Positions 1 to 9,108 of a stretch of 64,000 bases of DNA are shown one piece after another. The DNA comes from Nonomuraea jabiensis (lineage in GTDB: Bacteria > Actinomycetota > Actinomycetes > Streptosporangiales > Streptosporangiaceae). The DNA is taken from contig NZ_JACHMB010000001.1 in assembly GCF_014204795.1 (NCBI RefSeq), positions 5,282,501 to 5,346,500 of the forward strand, in the 5' to 3' direction. The stretch's first letter is position 1; each line of letters starts with the position of its first letter. A model generated the notes under the pieces. It saw nothing but the letters and a program-made list of their open reading frames with translations, was not told the origin of the DNA and did not search any database. A program made the translations under genes and the position numbers.

Positions 1-1838
<1,838 letters not shown>

Positions 1839-1910
1839 CAAAGCAGACTTTCTAAGTCGTTGCTCGCGTCCATTATGTGATTCTGAGACAGCAAGCGGCT
1901 GTTTCGCAGA

Positions 1911-2029
1911 GTTACGGCGGTTATGGCGGGAAGGAAACACCCGGTTACATTCCGAACCCGGAAGTTAAGCTTCTCTGCGCCGATGGTACTGCACTCGGGA
2001 GGGTGTGGGAGAGTAGGTCGCCGCCGGAC
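1911..2029 (+). rRNA. 5S ribosomal RNA
   Basis: About 119 nt with the typical actinobacterial 5S core: cattccgaacccggaagtta in the first half, gatggtactgca in the middle and gggagagtaggtcgccgcc near the end. The first bases (gttacggcgg) can pair with the last (ccgccggac) as in the closing stem. It follows the 23S gene after a spacer of about 70 bp, the normal 16S-23S-5S order. The ends are inferred from the closing stem. Confidence 0.97.
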
Positions 2030-2038
2030 AATCTTTGA

Positions 2039-2077
2039 GGGGGTTCGACGCCTTGTGCGTCGGACCCCCTTTTTTTT
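2039..2077 (+). terminator. Rho-independent terminator of the rRNA operon
   Basis: Twelve-base stem arms at 2039-2050 and 2058-2069 pair with a single G-T wobble around a 7-nt loop and are followed by eight T residues (2070-2077). It sits 10 bp after the 5S gene and closes the rrn operon. It may also stop read-in from the LysE gene, which ends on the other strand at 2100. Confidence 0.93.
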
Positions 2078-2099
2078 GTGTTCAAGACCCTTTTAGTGG

Positions 2100-2726
2100 T
2101 CAATGGGTGCCGAGCGTGGCGGCCGCGACCACCAGGAGCATCGTGCCGGAGACGGCCGAGATCCGGCGGGCGGCCTTCGGCGTCCGGGTCAGGGCGTGGC
2201 TGGCCCGTGCCGTGGCCAGGGCGAGCAGGCCGTACAGGACGGCGCAGTTCGCGACGTGGAGCAGGCCGAGTGCGGCGAGTTGGAAACCCAGGGGGATGCC
2301 CGTCTCCGTGGAGATGAACTGCGGCATCAGAGACAGGTAGAGCAGCACGCCCTTCGGGTTGAGCAGGGCTGTGAGCATGCTCTGCCGCAACACCCGGCCC
2401 GCGGGCTGCGGCGTCGCGCCCGGGACTGGGGTGGCGGAGTTCTTGAGTGACGCCAGAGTCTTGATCGCCAGGAAGATCAGATAGGCCGCGCCGGCGTACC
2501 GCATCGCGGGCAATGCGGCGGGAACCGCGCGAAGTGCGGCGGCGAGCCCCGCGGCGGCCAGGACCGTGTGCACGGTGTAGCCCGAGCAGATCCCCGCCAC
2601 CGCCGTGAGGCCGGTGCGGCGGCCCTGGCCGAGCGAGCGGGCCATGACGTAGAGCATGTCCGGGCCCGGCGTGCAGATCAGCAGCAGGTCCATGCCCAGG
2701 AAGAGCACCACCAGCCGAGCGTCCAT
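2100..2726 (-). CDS. LysE/RhtB family amino-acid exporter
   Basis: A 208-residue polytopic membrane protein of the LysE/ArgO/RhtB translocator family, which exports amino acids or related small molecules by proton exchange. The N-terminal motif TPGPDMLYV (residues 19-27) and NPKGVLLY near residue 121 are family hallmarks, and five to six hydrophobic segments can be read. The length is normal. The ATG at 2724-2726 is chosen because AAGGAGG lies 8 nt upstream; a GTG 9 bp further out would sit directly on that ribosome site. It is divergent from an Lrp/AsnC regulator, the usual arrangement for an exporter induced by its amino-acid substrate. The substrate itself cannot be told. Confidence 0.93.
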   Translation of the reverse strand: MDARLVVLFLGMDLLLICTPGPDMLYVMARSLGQGRRTGLTAVAGICSGYTVHTVLAAAGLAAALRAVPAALPAMRYAGAAYLIFLAIKTLASLKNSATPVPGATPQPAGRVLRQSMLTALLNPKGVLLYLSLMPQFISTETGIPLGFQLAALGLLHVANCAVLYGLLALATARASHALTRTPKAARRISAVSGTMLLVVAAATLGTH

Positions 2727-2822
2727 GAGAACCACCTCCTTGTGGGACGGTAGTCAAGGAGGGCTGGCACGCGATGGCCTCTTTGTGCTGCTTCGGGCGG
2801 CGGAGTGGCAGGATATTGCGCT

Positions 2823-3281
2823 GTGGACAGGATTGACCGCAGGATCCTCCAGGAGCTGCAGCGGGACGGGCGGCTGAGCAACACCGAGCTGGCCGACCGC
2901 GTCGGGCTCACGCCCTCGCCGTGCCTGCGCCGGGTGCGCCAGCTGGAGGAGTCCGGCGTCATCCGCGGCTACCGGGCGCTGGTCGACGGGGACGCGGTGG
3001 GACGGGGGTTCCAGGCGTTCGTCACCGTGGTGATGAGGTATGAGGATCACGACACGGTGGCGGAGTTCGAGCGGCTGGTGGCGGGGATGCCGGAGGTGGT
3101 GGAGGCGCACCGGCTCTTCGGTGACCCGGACTTCCTGCTGCGGGTGGCGGTGGCAGATCTGGCGGCGTACGAGCGGTTCTACTCCGAGACGCTCTCCGGG
3201 CTGCCGGGGGTGGCGCAGGTGACGTCGCACCTCGCGATGAAGGCCGTGAAACCGGACATGGGACTGCCGGTGGACGCCTGA
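2823..3281 (+). CDS. Lrp/AsnC family transcriptional regulator
   Basis: About 152 residues. The N-terminus DRIDRRILQELQRDGRLS followed by NTELADRVGLTPSPCLRRVRQLEESGVI is the AsnC-type winged helix, and the rest is the RAM ligand-binding domain (VVEAHRLFGDPDFLLRVAV). Such proteins sense an amino acid and control transport or catabolism. It is divergent from the LysE exporter 96 bp away, so that exporter is the likely target (inference). The GTG at 2823 gives the normal family N-terminus and has AGGA 10 nt upstream; a GTG at 2805 would add six residues. Confidence 0.92.
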   Translation: MDRIDRRILQELQRDGRLSNTELADRVGLTPSPCLRRVRQLEESGVIRGYRALVDGDAVGRGFQAFVTVVMRYEDHDTVAEFERLVAGMPEVVEAHRLFGDPDFLLRVAVADLAAYERFYSETLSGLPGVAQVTSHLAMKAVKPDMGLPVDA

Positions 3282-3310
3282 GGCCGGACGCCCGCACATC
3301 GCGCGCCGGC

Positions 3311-3560
3311 GTCGCGTACGTCGCCATGACGACTGGGTGTCGGCGCGGTGTATGTGGGCCATGATGTCCGGCTGTCGGTGTTGCGTACGTCGCCGTGACC
3401 GCCTCGCGATGGCGTTCCGCACGTTGCCATGATGGCTGGATGTCGGCGTTGCGCATGTTGCCATGACGGCCGCGTGACGGTGCCGCGCACCACCATGACC
3501 GCCGTGTGACCGTGCCGCGCCATGACCGCCGTGTACCGTGCCGTGCACCGCGCCATGGCC
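3311..3560. repeat. Degenerate tandem repeat, unit about 30-35 bp
   Basis: The gene-free stretch between the convergent Lrp and HxlR genes is filled with diverged copies of a unit close to GCGTACGTCGCCATGAC plus a GC-rich remainder. The CCATGAC core recurs at 3324-3330, 3461-3467, 3493-3499 and 3520-3526, with changed copies between. I see no coding pattern, no constant spacer length and no hairpin that would make it CRISPR or a terminator. Confidence 0.6.
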
Positions 3561-3601
3561 GTCGCGCGGCTGGCGCACGTCTCGAGCGACGACAGGGCGC
3601 C

Positions 3602-3740
3602 GCGTCCGACTGCACTTAAGGCGTCAGAGTGCGGTGGCGGTAGGCCTTGGCGAGGCGTTCCATCATGACGTTGCGTCCGACTCCACTTGAGGCGTCAGAG
3701 CGCGTCGGTGTAGGCCTTGGCCAGGCGTTCCATGACGCTC
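3602..3740. repeat. 71-bp duplication of the HxlR gene 3' end
   Basis: Two direct copies start at 3602 and 3673 with gcgtccgact and run through the last codons of the HxlR gene (complement of aggccttgg, aggcgttccat). The second copy is the real gene end; the first lies beyond the stop codon as a non-coding echo with about ten differences. It joins the tandem repeat at 3311-3560 so that the whole convergent intergenic space is repetitive. Confidence 0.85.
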
Positions 3741-4192
3741 GGGCCGTCCCGTTCCGGGGGCGGGGCGCCGAGGTGGATGGTCCGCAGCTCGGCCATGAAC
3801 TCGTTCCACAGCTCCGGACCGCCGGCCGCGAGCAGCTCCGCTCGTACCCGCAGCCGCTTGGTGGTCGGGCGGTGGCGCAGCCCCCACTCGCCGAGCTGTG
3901 CGAAGATCGGCACCAGCTGGATCGACGCCTCCGTCAGGCTGTAGGCGGCCCGCCGTCCGGGCCCCGCGTCCTCGCGGGTCAGCAGGCCCGCGTTGACCAG
4001 GCGCTTCAGCCTGTCGGCCAGGATGTTGGAGGCGATCCCCTCCTCGGAGCCGGCGAGCAGCTCCCTGAAGTAGCGCCGACTCCCGAACATCACGTCCCGC
4101 AGCACGAGCAGGCTCCAGCTGTCACCGAACGCCTCGACCGCGGCATTGATCGGACAACCCGAACGCGCCGACTCCGCCAACTCGCACCTCAC
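3695..4192 (-). CDS. HxlR-type winged-helix regulator
   Basis: 165 residues. The HxlR signature is clear: a Cys near the N-terminus followed by PINAAVEAFGDSWSLLVLRD, then the recognition part SNILADRLKRLVNAGLL and a wing. Members act as dimeric repressors or activators of a divergently transcribed gene, often in redox or electrophile response. Here the divergent neighbour is the RibD-like reductase starting at 4277. The 3' end has been duplicated downstream (3602-3740). The C-terminus (about residues 105-165) is longer than in the smallest HxlR proteins. Confidence 0.92.
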   Translation of the reverse strand: MRCELAESARSGCPINAAVEAFGDSWSLLVLRDVMFGSRRYFRELLAGSEEGIASNILADRLKRLVNAGLLTREDAGPGRRAAYSLTEASIQLVPIFAQLGEWGLRHRPTTKRLRVRAELLAAGGPELWNEFMAELRTIHLGAPPPERDGPSVMERLAKAYTDAL

Positions 4193-4203
4193 CTCCGAAC
4201 TGG

Positions 4204-4249
4204 TTGCAATCTACCACCGGGTGGCCTAGCGTGAGCCTACCGATTGCAA
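4204..4249. promoter_or_regulatory. Inverted-repeat operator candidate between HxlR and reductase genes
   Basis: TTGCAATC at 4204-4211 and its exact complement GATTGCAA at 4242-4249 flank the divergent promoter region, 38 bp apart. A second smaller pair, TTGC-n5-GCAA, overlaps the right half-site. Divergent HxlR/target pairs are normally controlled from such a site. The role is inferred. Confidence 0.55.
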
Positions 4250-4276
4250 ATCGCAAGCAGATGTAGGGGGCGACGA

Positions 4277-4852
4277 ATGAGCGACACCGAGCCGCAGACC
4301 GCGGGTGGAAAGGTGCTCTGGCACTTCACGATGTCGCTGGACGGGTTCGTGGCGGGGCCGAACCACGAGATGGACTGGGTGGCCGGGGCCTCGTTCCGGC
4401 CGAGCCTGGTCGATGAGTACGTCGAGACCACGGGTGCGGTGCTGGGCGGTCGAGACGGTTGGGACCATTACCCGGATCCTGGCGGCATCTACGGTGGCGC
4501 CTGGAAGGGGCCGCTCTTCGTGCTCACCCACCATCCCGAGGACGCGACGCCCGCCGACGGGGTCACGTTCCTGAGCTGCGACCCGGCCGAGGCGGTGCGG
4601 ATCGGTCTGGAGGCGGCCGGGGGCAAGAACCTGGAGGTGTTCTCGCCGACCATCGGCCGCCAGCTGCTCGAACTGGGCCTGATCGACGAGATCGACCTGC
4701 ACATCGCGCCGGTCCTGCTGGGTGAGGGTATCCGGCTGTACGACAACCCCGGCGGCGAGCCGATCCGCCTCCACCGGCTCGGCGAGGGCGACCCCGCCTC
4801 GGTCGTGAATGTCCGCTACCGGCCCGCCACAACGGCGAAGGTCCCGGAGTAG
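4277..4852 (+). CDS. Dihydrofolate-reductase-fold (RibD C-terminal-like) protein
   Basis: 191 residues with the DHFR/RibD_C pattern: FTMSLDGFVAG at residues 16-26, GAVLGGRDGWD near 55-65, ENLEVFSPTIGRQLLELGLIDE-like segment and HIAPVLLGEGIRLYD near 150-165. Such stand-alone proteins bind NADPH and are usually annotated dihydrofolate reductase family; the real substrate is unknown. The ATG at 4277 has AGGGGGC 6 nt upstream. Its control is probably by the divergent HxlR regulator. Odd: the last 72 bases of the gene are the first unit of a tandem array that continues for 400 bp beyond the stop. Confidence 0.88.
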   Translation: MSDTEPQTAGGKVLWHFTMSLDGFVAGPNHEMDWVAGASFRPSLVDEYVETTGAVLGGRDGWDHYPDPGGIYGGAWKGPLFVLTHHPEDATPADGVTFLSCDPAEAVRIGLEAAGGKNLEVFSPTIGRQLLELGLIDEIDLHIAPVLLGEGIRLYDNPGGEPIRLHRLGEGDPASVVNVRYRPATTAKVPE

Positions 4853-5248
4853 GCGGGGGCGCAGTCGTGCCTCGTAGGCGAAGGTGATTCCGCCTCGGTC
4901 GTGAACGTGCGCTCTTGGCCTGCCATGACGGCGAAGGTCCTCGGGGTGGGCGGGGCCGTAGCCGTGCTCTCATCGGCGAAGGTGGTCCCGGCTGGGTCGT
5001 GAATGTCCGCTACTGGGCCGCCGCAACGGCGAAGGTCCCCGGGGTAGGGGGGTAGCCGCGCCCCCATCGGAGATGGTGATCCCGCCTCGGTCGTGAACGG
5101 GCCTGCCACACCGGCGAAGATCTCGGGGGGCGAGGCGCAGTTGTGCCCCATCGGCGAAGGTGATCCCGCCTCGGCGGTCGATGTCCGCTATCGGTCCGCC
5201 ACGACGGCGAAGATGTCCGAGTGCCCGAGCCGTAGCCATGCCCCAGCG
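4781..5248. repeat. Five-unit tandem array seeded by the 3' end of the reductase gene
   Basis: Units begin at 4781, 4877, 4975, 5069 and 5153 (lengths 96, 98, 94, 84 and about 96 bp). Each begins with ggcgaaggtgatcccgcctc-like sequence, continues tcgtgaatgtccgcta, then acggcgaaggtc. Unit 1 holds the last 24 codons and the stop codon of the gene at 4277-4852; units 2-5 are non-coding copies with increasing change, and unit 4 has lost about 12 bp. The array fills the space up to the convergent glycosidase gene, so nothing else is encoded there. Confidence 0.9.
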
Positions 5249-5267
5249 GCACGGCTACGGCTCGGGC
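5223..5267. terminator. Bidirectional hairpin between convergent genes
   Basis: A perfect 15-bp inverted repeat (arms 5223-5237 and 5253-5267, core CCGAGCCGTAGCC) with a 15-nt loop lies at the end of the repeat array, 11 bp before the stop of the convergent glycosidase gene. There is no T-run, as often in actinomycetes. It could end transcripts from both sides. Confidence 0.7.
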
Positions 5268-5277
5268 CCGGGGTGTG

Positions 5278-6747
5278 TTACTTGGGCAGGACCAGGAGGG
5301 CGTCGCCGACGCCGCGCTCCACGCCGTCCGAGGGGCGGTTGATCAGCTTGTTGCCGACCACCATGGCCGTCGAGCCGCCCCCGTCCAGGTTGATGGCCTG
5401 CGTGGCCCCCAGCCACCGCATGAACTGGGCGGCCTCCTGGAAGTTCGCCCCCACGGTCACGCCGGGGTTGCGGCCGTCGATGGTGGCGATGATGAGGCTG
5501 CCGTTCCTCGTGGTGCCGAGGAGGGTGCGCGGGTGGCGGCGCAGGATCATGTTGACGGAGTCGTGGCCGTCCTGCTTGGCGGTGATCTTCACCCTGCCGT
5601 TCCGCACGAGGCCGACGCTGCCCGCGATCACGTTGAGGTCCGGGGTCAGCGCGAGCGCCTTGCCGGTACGCAGATCCACGACCTTGGTGTCGACCTTGAC
5701 CGTCCAGTCCTGGAAGGCGTGCTCGTTGAGCCAGTCGGCGGCCTGGCCGTTGCCGTGCAGCACCCGCGTCCCGGCGGCCACCGCGGCGCCCGACTCGCGC
5801 ACGCCGACGACCTTGCCGTTGGCGTCGAGGACGGCGTCGGTTCCGCCGGTGGGCGTCTTGGCGCCCCACTCCTCGGTGTAGAGCACCAGCTCGTCCGTCG
5901 TGACGGCCCGGTTGACGCCGTTGACCTCGGCCTTCTCGCCGTCCTGGGAGGTGGCGATGACGGTGGTCTTGAGCTCGGTGATCTTGGCCGTACGGCCCTT
6001 GAGGACGACGGCCGAGCGGCCGGGGACGGCCTCGCTGAGCAGCTTGCCCCTGACCACGGACGCGCCGACGGGCTCGCCGCGCAGCGCCTTGTCGGTGTGG
6101 ATGTTGAAGAAGCCGCCGTTGACGCCGAGCAGCGCGTTCTGGGCCTTGACCATCGACGAGACGGTCTCCCGCTTGGCCACGCTGGTGCCGAGCGAGGACG
6201 CGAACGAGCCGCCGAACGCCCCGGCGTCGATCATCACGACCTTGACGTCCCAGGGACCGGTGGTCTTGAGCCCGTCGTCGCCGAGGTAGTCGACCTTGAC
6301 CTTCAGCCCGGCTTCCTTGAGCTTCTTGGCGGTCTCCTCGGCCTTCTTCTTGTCGTCGAGGGACCAGAGGCCGACCCGGACCATGTACACGGTCTGGGAG
6401 GGGGCGTCGGCGACGCTCGGCCGTACCACCTTCTGCACGCTGGGGGTCTCCCCGGCGGCCTCCACCTCGGCGGCCTTGGCCTCGGCCGTCGTCTGCATGC
6501 CGTAGTCGCGGCCGCTCGGCATCAGCACGGTCACCGTGTAGCCGTCGGTCGCCGAGCCGGCCTTCACGTCGTACAGGTCGATGCCCTGCGCGACGGCGGT
6601 CATCGTCTTGGTCGGCACGGGCCTGCTGCCCAGCGGGAACTTGGCCGACGGGAACCGCACCGACGCCTGCTCCGCCGCGGCGGGCAGGGTGGTGAGGGTG
6701 AGCGCGGCGGCTATGGCCAGGCCGCCGGCGAGGGTGCGTCGAGACAT
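5278..6747 (-). CDS. Secreted phosphodiester glycosidase family protein (NAGPA domain)
   Basis: 489 residues. A Sec signal peptide (MSRRTLAGGLAIAAALTLTT, cleavage after AAA near residue 25) precedes a linker with a SPOR-like segment YMVRVGLWSLDDKKKAEETA (about 120-140), then the NAGPA/DUF2233 domain: LLGVNGGFFN near 210, GSLIIATIDGRNPGV near 420 and LGATQAINLDGGGSTAMVVG near 455. The family cleaves phosphodiester-linked sugars, as in the human uncovering enzyme; bacterial members are linked to exopolysaccharide or wall-polymer metabolism. It stands alone, convergent with the reductase gene. The substrate is unknown. Confidence 0.88.
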   Translation of the reverse strand: MSRRTLAGGLAIAAALTLTTLPAAAEQASVRFPSAKFPLGSRPVPTKTMTAVAQGIDLYDVKAGSATDGYTVTVLMPSGRDYGMQTTAEAKAAEVEAAGETPSVQKVVRPSVADAPSQTVYMVRVGLWSLDDKKKAEETAKKLKEAGLKVKVDYLGDDGLKTTGPWDVKVVMIDAGAFGGSFASSLGTSVAKRETVSSMVKAQNALLGVNGGFFNIHTDKALRGEPVGASVVRGKLLSEAVPGRSAVVLKGRTAKITELKTTVIATSQDGEKAEVNGVNRAVTTDELVLYTEEWGAKTPTGGTDAVLDANGKVVGVRESGAAVAAGTRVLHGNGQAADWLNEHAFQDWTVKVDTKVVDLRTGKALALTPDLNVIAGSVGLVRNGRVKITAKQDGHDSVNMILRRHPRTLLGTTRNGSLIIATIDGRNPGVTVGANFQEAAQFMRWLGATQAINLDGGGSTAMVVGNKLINRPSDGVERGVGDALLVLPK

Positions 6748-6861
6748 GAATTCTCCAGAGGGCGGAAAAGGGACCGCACCATACTGGCGAGATCATGGTC
6801 ACCGGGGCAGGCGAACACGCCAAACGGTAAAAGAGGTTACGAGATTGACACCGCAAACGGA

Positions 6862-6867
6862 TACACT
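6862..6867 (+). promoter_or_regulatory. Probable -10 box of the trpS transcript
   Basis: TACACT fits the actinobacterial TANNNT box and ends 6 nt before the ATG of the Trp leader peptide, so the transcript would start at that ATG and be leaderless. A consensus TTGACA at 6845-6850 is only 11 nt upstream, too close for a normal -35, so its role is unclear. Confidence 0.5.
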
Positions 6868-6873
6868 TCGTTT

Positions 6874-6918
6874 ATGACTCGCATCAGCATGTGGTGGCGG
6901 CCGACAGACGGCCGCTGA
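6874..6918 (+). CDS. trpL: Trp leader peptide (MTRISMWWRPTDGR)
   Basis: A 14-codon frame with two adjacent Trp codons (TGG TGG at 6892-6897) and a TGA at 6916-6918, 84 bp upstream of a tryptophanyl-tRNA synthetase gene. Overlapping and following it are the alternative RNA hairpins of an attenuator. Ribosome-mediated attenuation through a Trp leader is known for the auxiliary, indolmycin-resistant TrpRS gene of Streptomyces coelicolor, and this is the same layout. No Shine-Dalgarno is visible; the TANNNT box placement suggests leaderless translation. Confidence 0.88.
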   Translation: MTRISMWWRPTDGR

Positions 6919-6980
6919 TTCCCCATGCCCGGGCCGTCTCCGAGACGGCCCTGCGAGCGTGCGGTCCTCTCCGAGACGGC
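6897..6980 (+). promoter_or_regulatory. Four-segment transcription attenuator of trpS
   Basis: Segment 1 GCGGCCG (6897-6903) pairs perfectly with CGGCCGC (6909-6915). Segment 2 GACGGCC (6907-6913) can instead pair with segment 3 GGCCGTC (6932-6938), the antiterminator. Segment 3 can pair with segment 4 GACGGCC (6944-6950), the terminator. A ribosome stalled on the Trp codons at 6892-6897 would cover segment 1 and free segment 2 for 2:3 pairing, allowing trpS transcription. Segment 4 is echoed by GAGACGGC at 6973-6980, a further partner for segment 3. No T-run follows 3:4. Confidence 0.8.
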
Positions 6981-7002
6981 GTGACCTGAAAGAGAGACCG
7001 AA

Positions 7003-7965
7003 ATGAACGACGTCGTCCTCACCGGTGACCGTCCGACCGGACCGCTGCACCTGGGCCACTACTTCGGCTCGCTGGCCAACCGCGTCACGTTGCAGGACAA
7101 GTTCCCGATGTACGTGCTGATCGCCGACTACCAGGTGATCACCGACCGCGATCTGCCCGGCGCGATCCAACGCAACATCACCGAGCTGCTGCTCGACTAT
7201 CTCGCGGTGGGCATCGACCCGGCCAAGGTGACGATCTTCCAGCACAGCGCCATTCCCGAGCTGAACCAGCTGCTGCTGCCTTTCCTGAGCCTGGTGTCGG
7301 TCTCCGAGCTGCACCGCAACCCCACGGTCAAGGACGAGATCGCGCACAGCTCGCAGCGGGCGGTCAGCGGCCTGATGTTCACCTATCCGGTGCACCAGGC
7401 GGCCGACATCCTGTTCTGCAAGGGCACGCTGGTGCCCGTGGGCAAGGACCAGCTCCCGCACGTGGAGGTGACGCGGCTGGTGGCGCGCCGCTTCAACGAG
7501 CGGTACGGCGAGGTGTTCCCCGAGCCTGAGGCCATGATGGGCGAACGGCCGCTGCTGCAGGGGCTCGACGGCGGCAAGATGAGCAAGAGCCGCGGCAACG
7601 CGATCGCCCTGTCGGCCACCGAGGACGAGACGGCCGCCCTCATCCGCAAGGCCCGTACCGACTCCGACCGGGTGATCACCTTCGACGAGACGCACCGGCC
7701 CCAGGTGGCGAACCTGCTCACCCTGGCCGGCCTCTGCCTCGGCCGCTCGCCGCAGGACATCGCCGACGAGATCGGGGACGGGGGCGCGTCGGCGCTCAAG
7801 AAGCTGGCCACCGAGGCGGTCAACGAGTTCCTGCGGCCGATCAGGAGGCGCCGCGCCGAGCACACCGAGGAGGAGGTGCGGCAGGTCCTGGCCGAGGGGA
7901 ACGCGGCGGCCAGAGAGCGGGCGATCATGACGCTGGAGGAGGTTCGGGCGGCGATGGGCTTCTAG
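7003..7965 (+). CDS. trpS: Tryptophanyl-tRNA synthetase, auxiliary type
   Basis: 320 residues, class I aminoacyl-tRNA synthetase: the HIGH-type motif is HLGH (GPLHLGHYFGS, residues 14-24) and the second motif is GGKMSKSRGNAIALS (around 190-204). It charges tRNA-Trp with tryptophan using ATP. The HLGH form and the Trp attenuator point to the inducible, antibiotic-tolerant second TrpRS described in Streptomyces rather than the housekeeping enzyme (family knowledge plus inference). The ATG at 7003 follows GAAAGAGAG. The last codons (GGGCGGCGATGGGCTTC) are repeated three more times after the stop codon. Confidence 0.93.
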   Translation: MNDVVLTGDRPTGPLHLGHYFGSLANRVTLQDKFPMYVLIADYQVITDRDLPGAIQRNITELLLDYLAVGIDPAKVTIFQHSAIPELNQLLLPFLSLVSVSELHRNPTVKDEIAHSSQRAVSGLMFTYPVHQAADILFCKGTLVPVGKDQLPHVEVTRLVARRFNERYGEVFPEPEAMMGERPLLQGLDGGKMSKSRGNAIALSATEDETAALIRKARTDSDRVITFDETHRPQVANLLTLAGLCLGRSPQDIADEIGDGGASALKKLATEAVNEFLRPIRRRRAEHTEEEVRQVLAEGNAAARERAIMTLEEVRAAMGF

Positions 7966-8056
7966 CGGGGCAGGCCGGCGGGCGGCGATGGGCTTCCTGA
8001 GGGGGTCGTGGCGGCGGCGGGCTTCCCGAGGGGTCCGTGGCGACGCGGGCTTCCAG
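7946..8056. repeat. Tandem copies of the trpS 3' end
   Basis: Units start at about 7946, 7980, 8013 and 8043. Each carries a version of gcggcgatgggcttcc followed by gagggggtcgtgg. The first unit contains the trpS stop codon; the others lie between it and the convergent methyltransferase stop at 8071. Unit length shrinks from 34 to about 28 bp and similarity falls with distance. Confidence 0.75.
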
Positions 8057-8070
8057 TGGCGCGTAAAAGG

Positions 8071-9108
8071 TCAGTGCGGCCGGTGGGTGGGGAGGGAGGC
8101 CAGGGCCAGTTCGGTGGGGACGGAGCGGAGGGGGCGGCGGTGCCGGGGTGCGTGGAAGCCCGCCGCCCGCAGCAGCTCCGACACCTCCCGGAACCCGCGC
8201 ACCCTGCCACCGGCCGTGACCAGATAGTTCAGGTCCAGCAGGCCCAGCAGGGCGCGGCTGGCCCGGCCGGGCATGACGCTGTCCCCGAACTGGTCGCCCA
8301 CCACGACCGTCCCGCCCGGGTTGAGGGCCGCCGCCACCCGCCCCAGGAGGGTGGCGGCCTGCGCGTCGTCCAGCCCGTGCACGACGTTGAACAGCAGCGC
8401 GATGTCGTACCCGCCGCCCAGGTCGCCGTCCAGGAACGACCCGGCACGCACGCTCAGCCGGGGATGGGCGGCGGTGGCCTTGAGCGCCTGCGGCAGGTCC
8501 AGCACGGTGGCGTGGAGCCGGGGGTGGCGCCGCAGCAGCTCCAGGCTGAACCGGCCGTGGCCGCCGCCCACGTCCAGCACCCGCCGGGCGCCGCGCGGCA
8601 CCGGGACGGCCCTGGCCATCGCCGGCGCCTGCCGCCCGGCCAGCGCCGCCGTCCACGCCTGGAACGACCGGGACAGCTCGGGATCGCCTTCCAGCAGCTC
8701 GTAGAAGGGCGTGGCGGGCACCCCGTCGCGCACCGCCTCCGCCAGCCGGGGCCAGATCACGCACGCCGTACGTTCCCAGAACTCCAGCCCCGCCACCAGG
8801 GACTGCGGCGAGTCCGTCGTGAACCACAGCCGCGAGGCGCGGGTCAGGCGGTAGCGGCCCCTGCGGACCCGCAGGTAGCCGAGCCCGGCCAGGGAGCGTA
8901 ACAGCAGGTCCGAGGAGCGGGCGTCCAGGCCGAGCGTGGCGGCGAGCTCCGCGCCGGTGGACGGGCGCTCGCGCAGGGCGTCGAAGACGCCCGTCCTGGC
9001 CGCCGCGACGAGCGCGTGCAGGCCCAGGACGCCGAAGTAGTCGAGGATCGGAGGCACGATCGACAGCCGGTGCGCCGCGGACTCCACGGCGTTGAAGAAG
9101 AGGGGCAC
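8071..9108 (-). CDS. SAM-dependent O-methyltransferase
   Basis: 345 residues with the class I O-methyltransferase layout of secondary metabolism (plant-OMT/hydroxyneurosporene type): an N-terminal winged-helix dimerisation part (VFDALRERPSTGAELAATLGLDARSSDLLLRSLAGLGYL, about 42-80), the SAM-binding loop VLDVGGGHGRFSLELLRRHP near 175-195, the catalytic-side segment FNVVHGLDDAQA near 250 and VVVGDQF. Substrate unknown. The GTG start at 9106-9108 lacks a good ribosome site. The same start region (MPLFFNAV) occurs again 65 bp upstream in a duplicated segment, so the true start is uncertain. Confidence 0.82.
   Translation of the reverse strand: MPLFFNAVESAAHRLSIVPPILDYFGVLGLHALVAAARTGVFDALRERPSTGAELAATLGLDARSSDLLLRSLAGLGYLRVRRGRYRLTRASRLWFTTDSPQSLVAGLEFWERTACVIWPRLAEAVRDGVPATPFYELLEGDPELSRSFQAWTAALAGRQAPAMARAVPVPRGARRVLDVGGGHGRFSLELLRRHPRLHATVLDLPQALKATAAHPRLSVRAGSFLDGDLGGGYDIALLFNVVHGLDDAQAATLLGRVAAALNPGGTVVVGDQFGDSVMPGRASRALLGLLDLNYLVTAGGRVRGFREVSELLRAAGFHAPRHRRPLRSVPTELALASLPTHRPH

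Noticed and set aside
3311..3560. Possible CRISPR array
   Set aside because: Units are degenerate, spacing is irregular and there are no unique spacers or cas genes.
6845..6850. TTGACA as the -35 box of the trpS promoter
   Set aside because: It is only 11 nt from the TACACT box; a 17-18 nt spacing would leave the -10 inside the leader start. Kept only as a note.
5255..6918. Long frames on both strands over the glycosidase gene
   Set aside because: Compositionally biased shadows; the minus-strand frame with signal peptide and NAGPA motifs is the real one.
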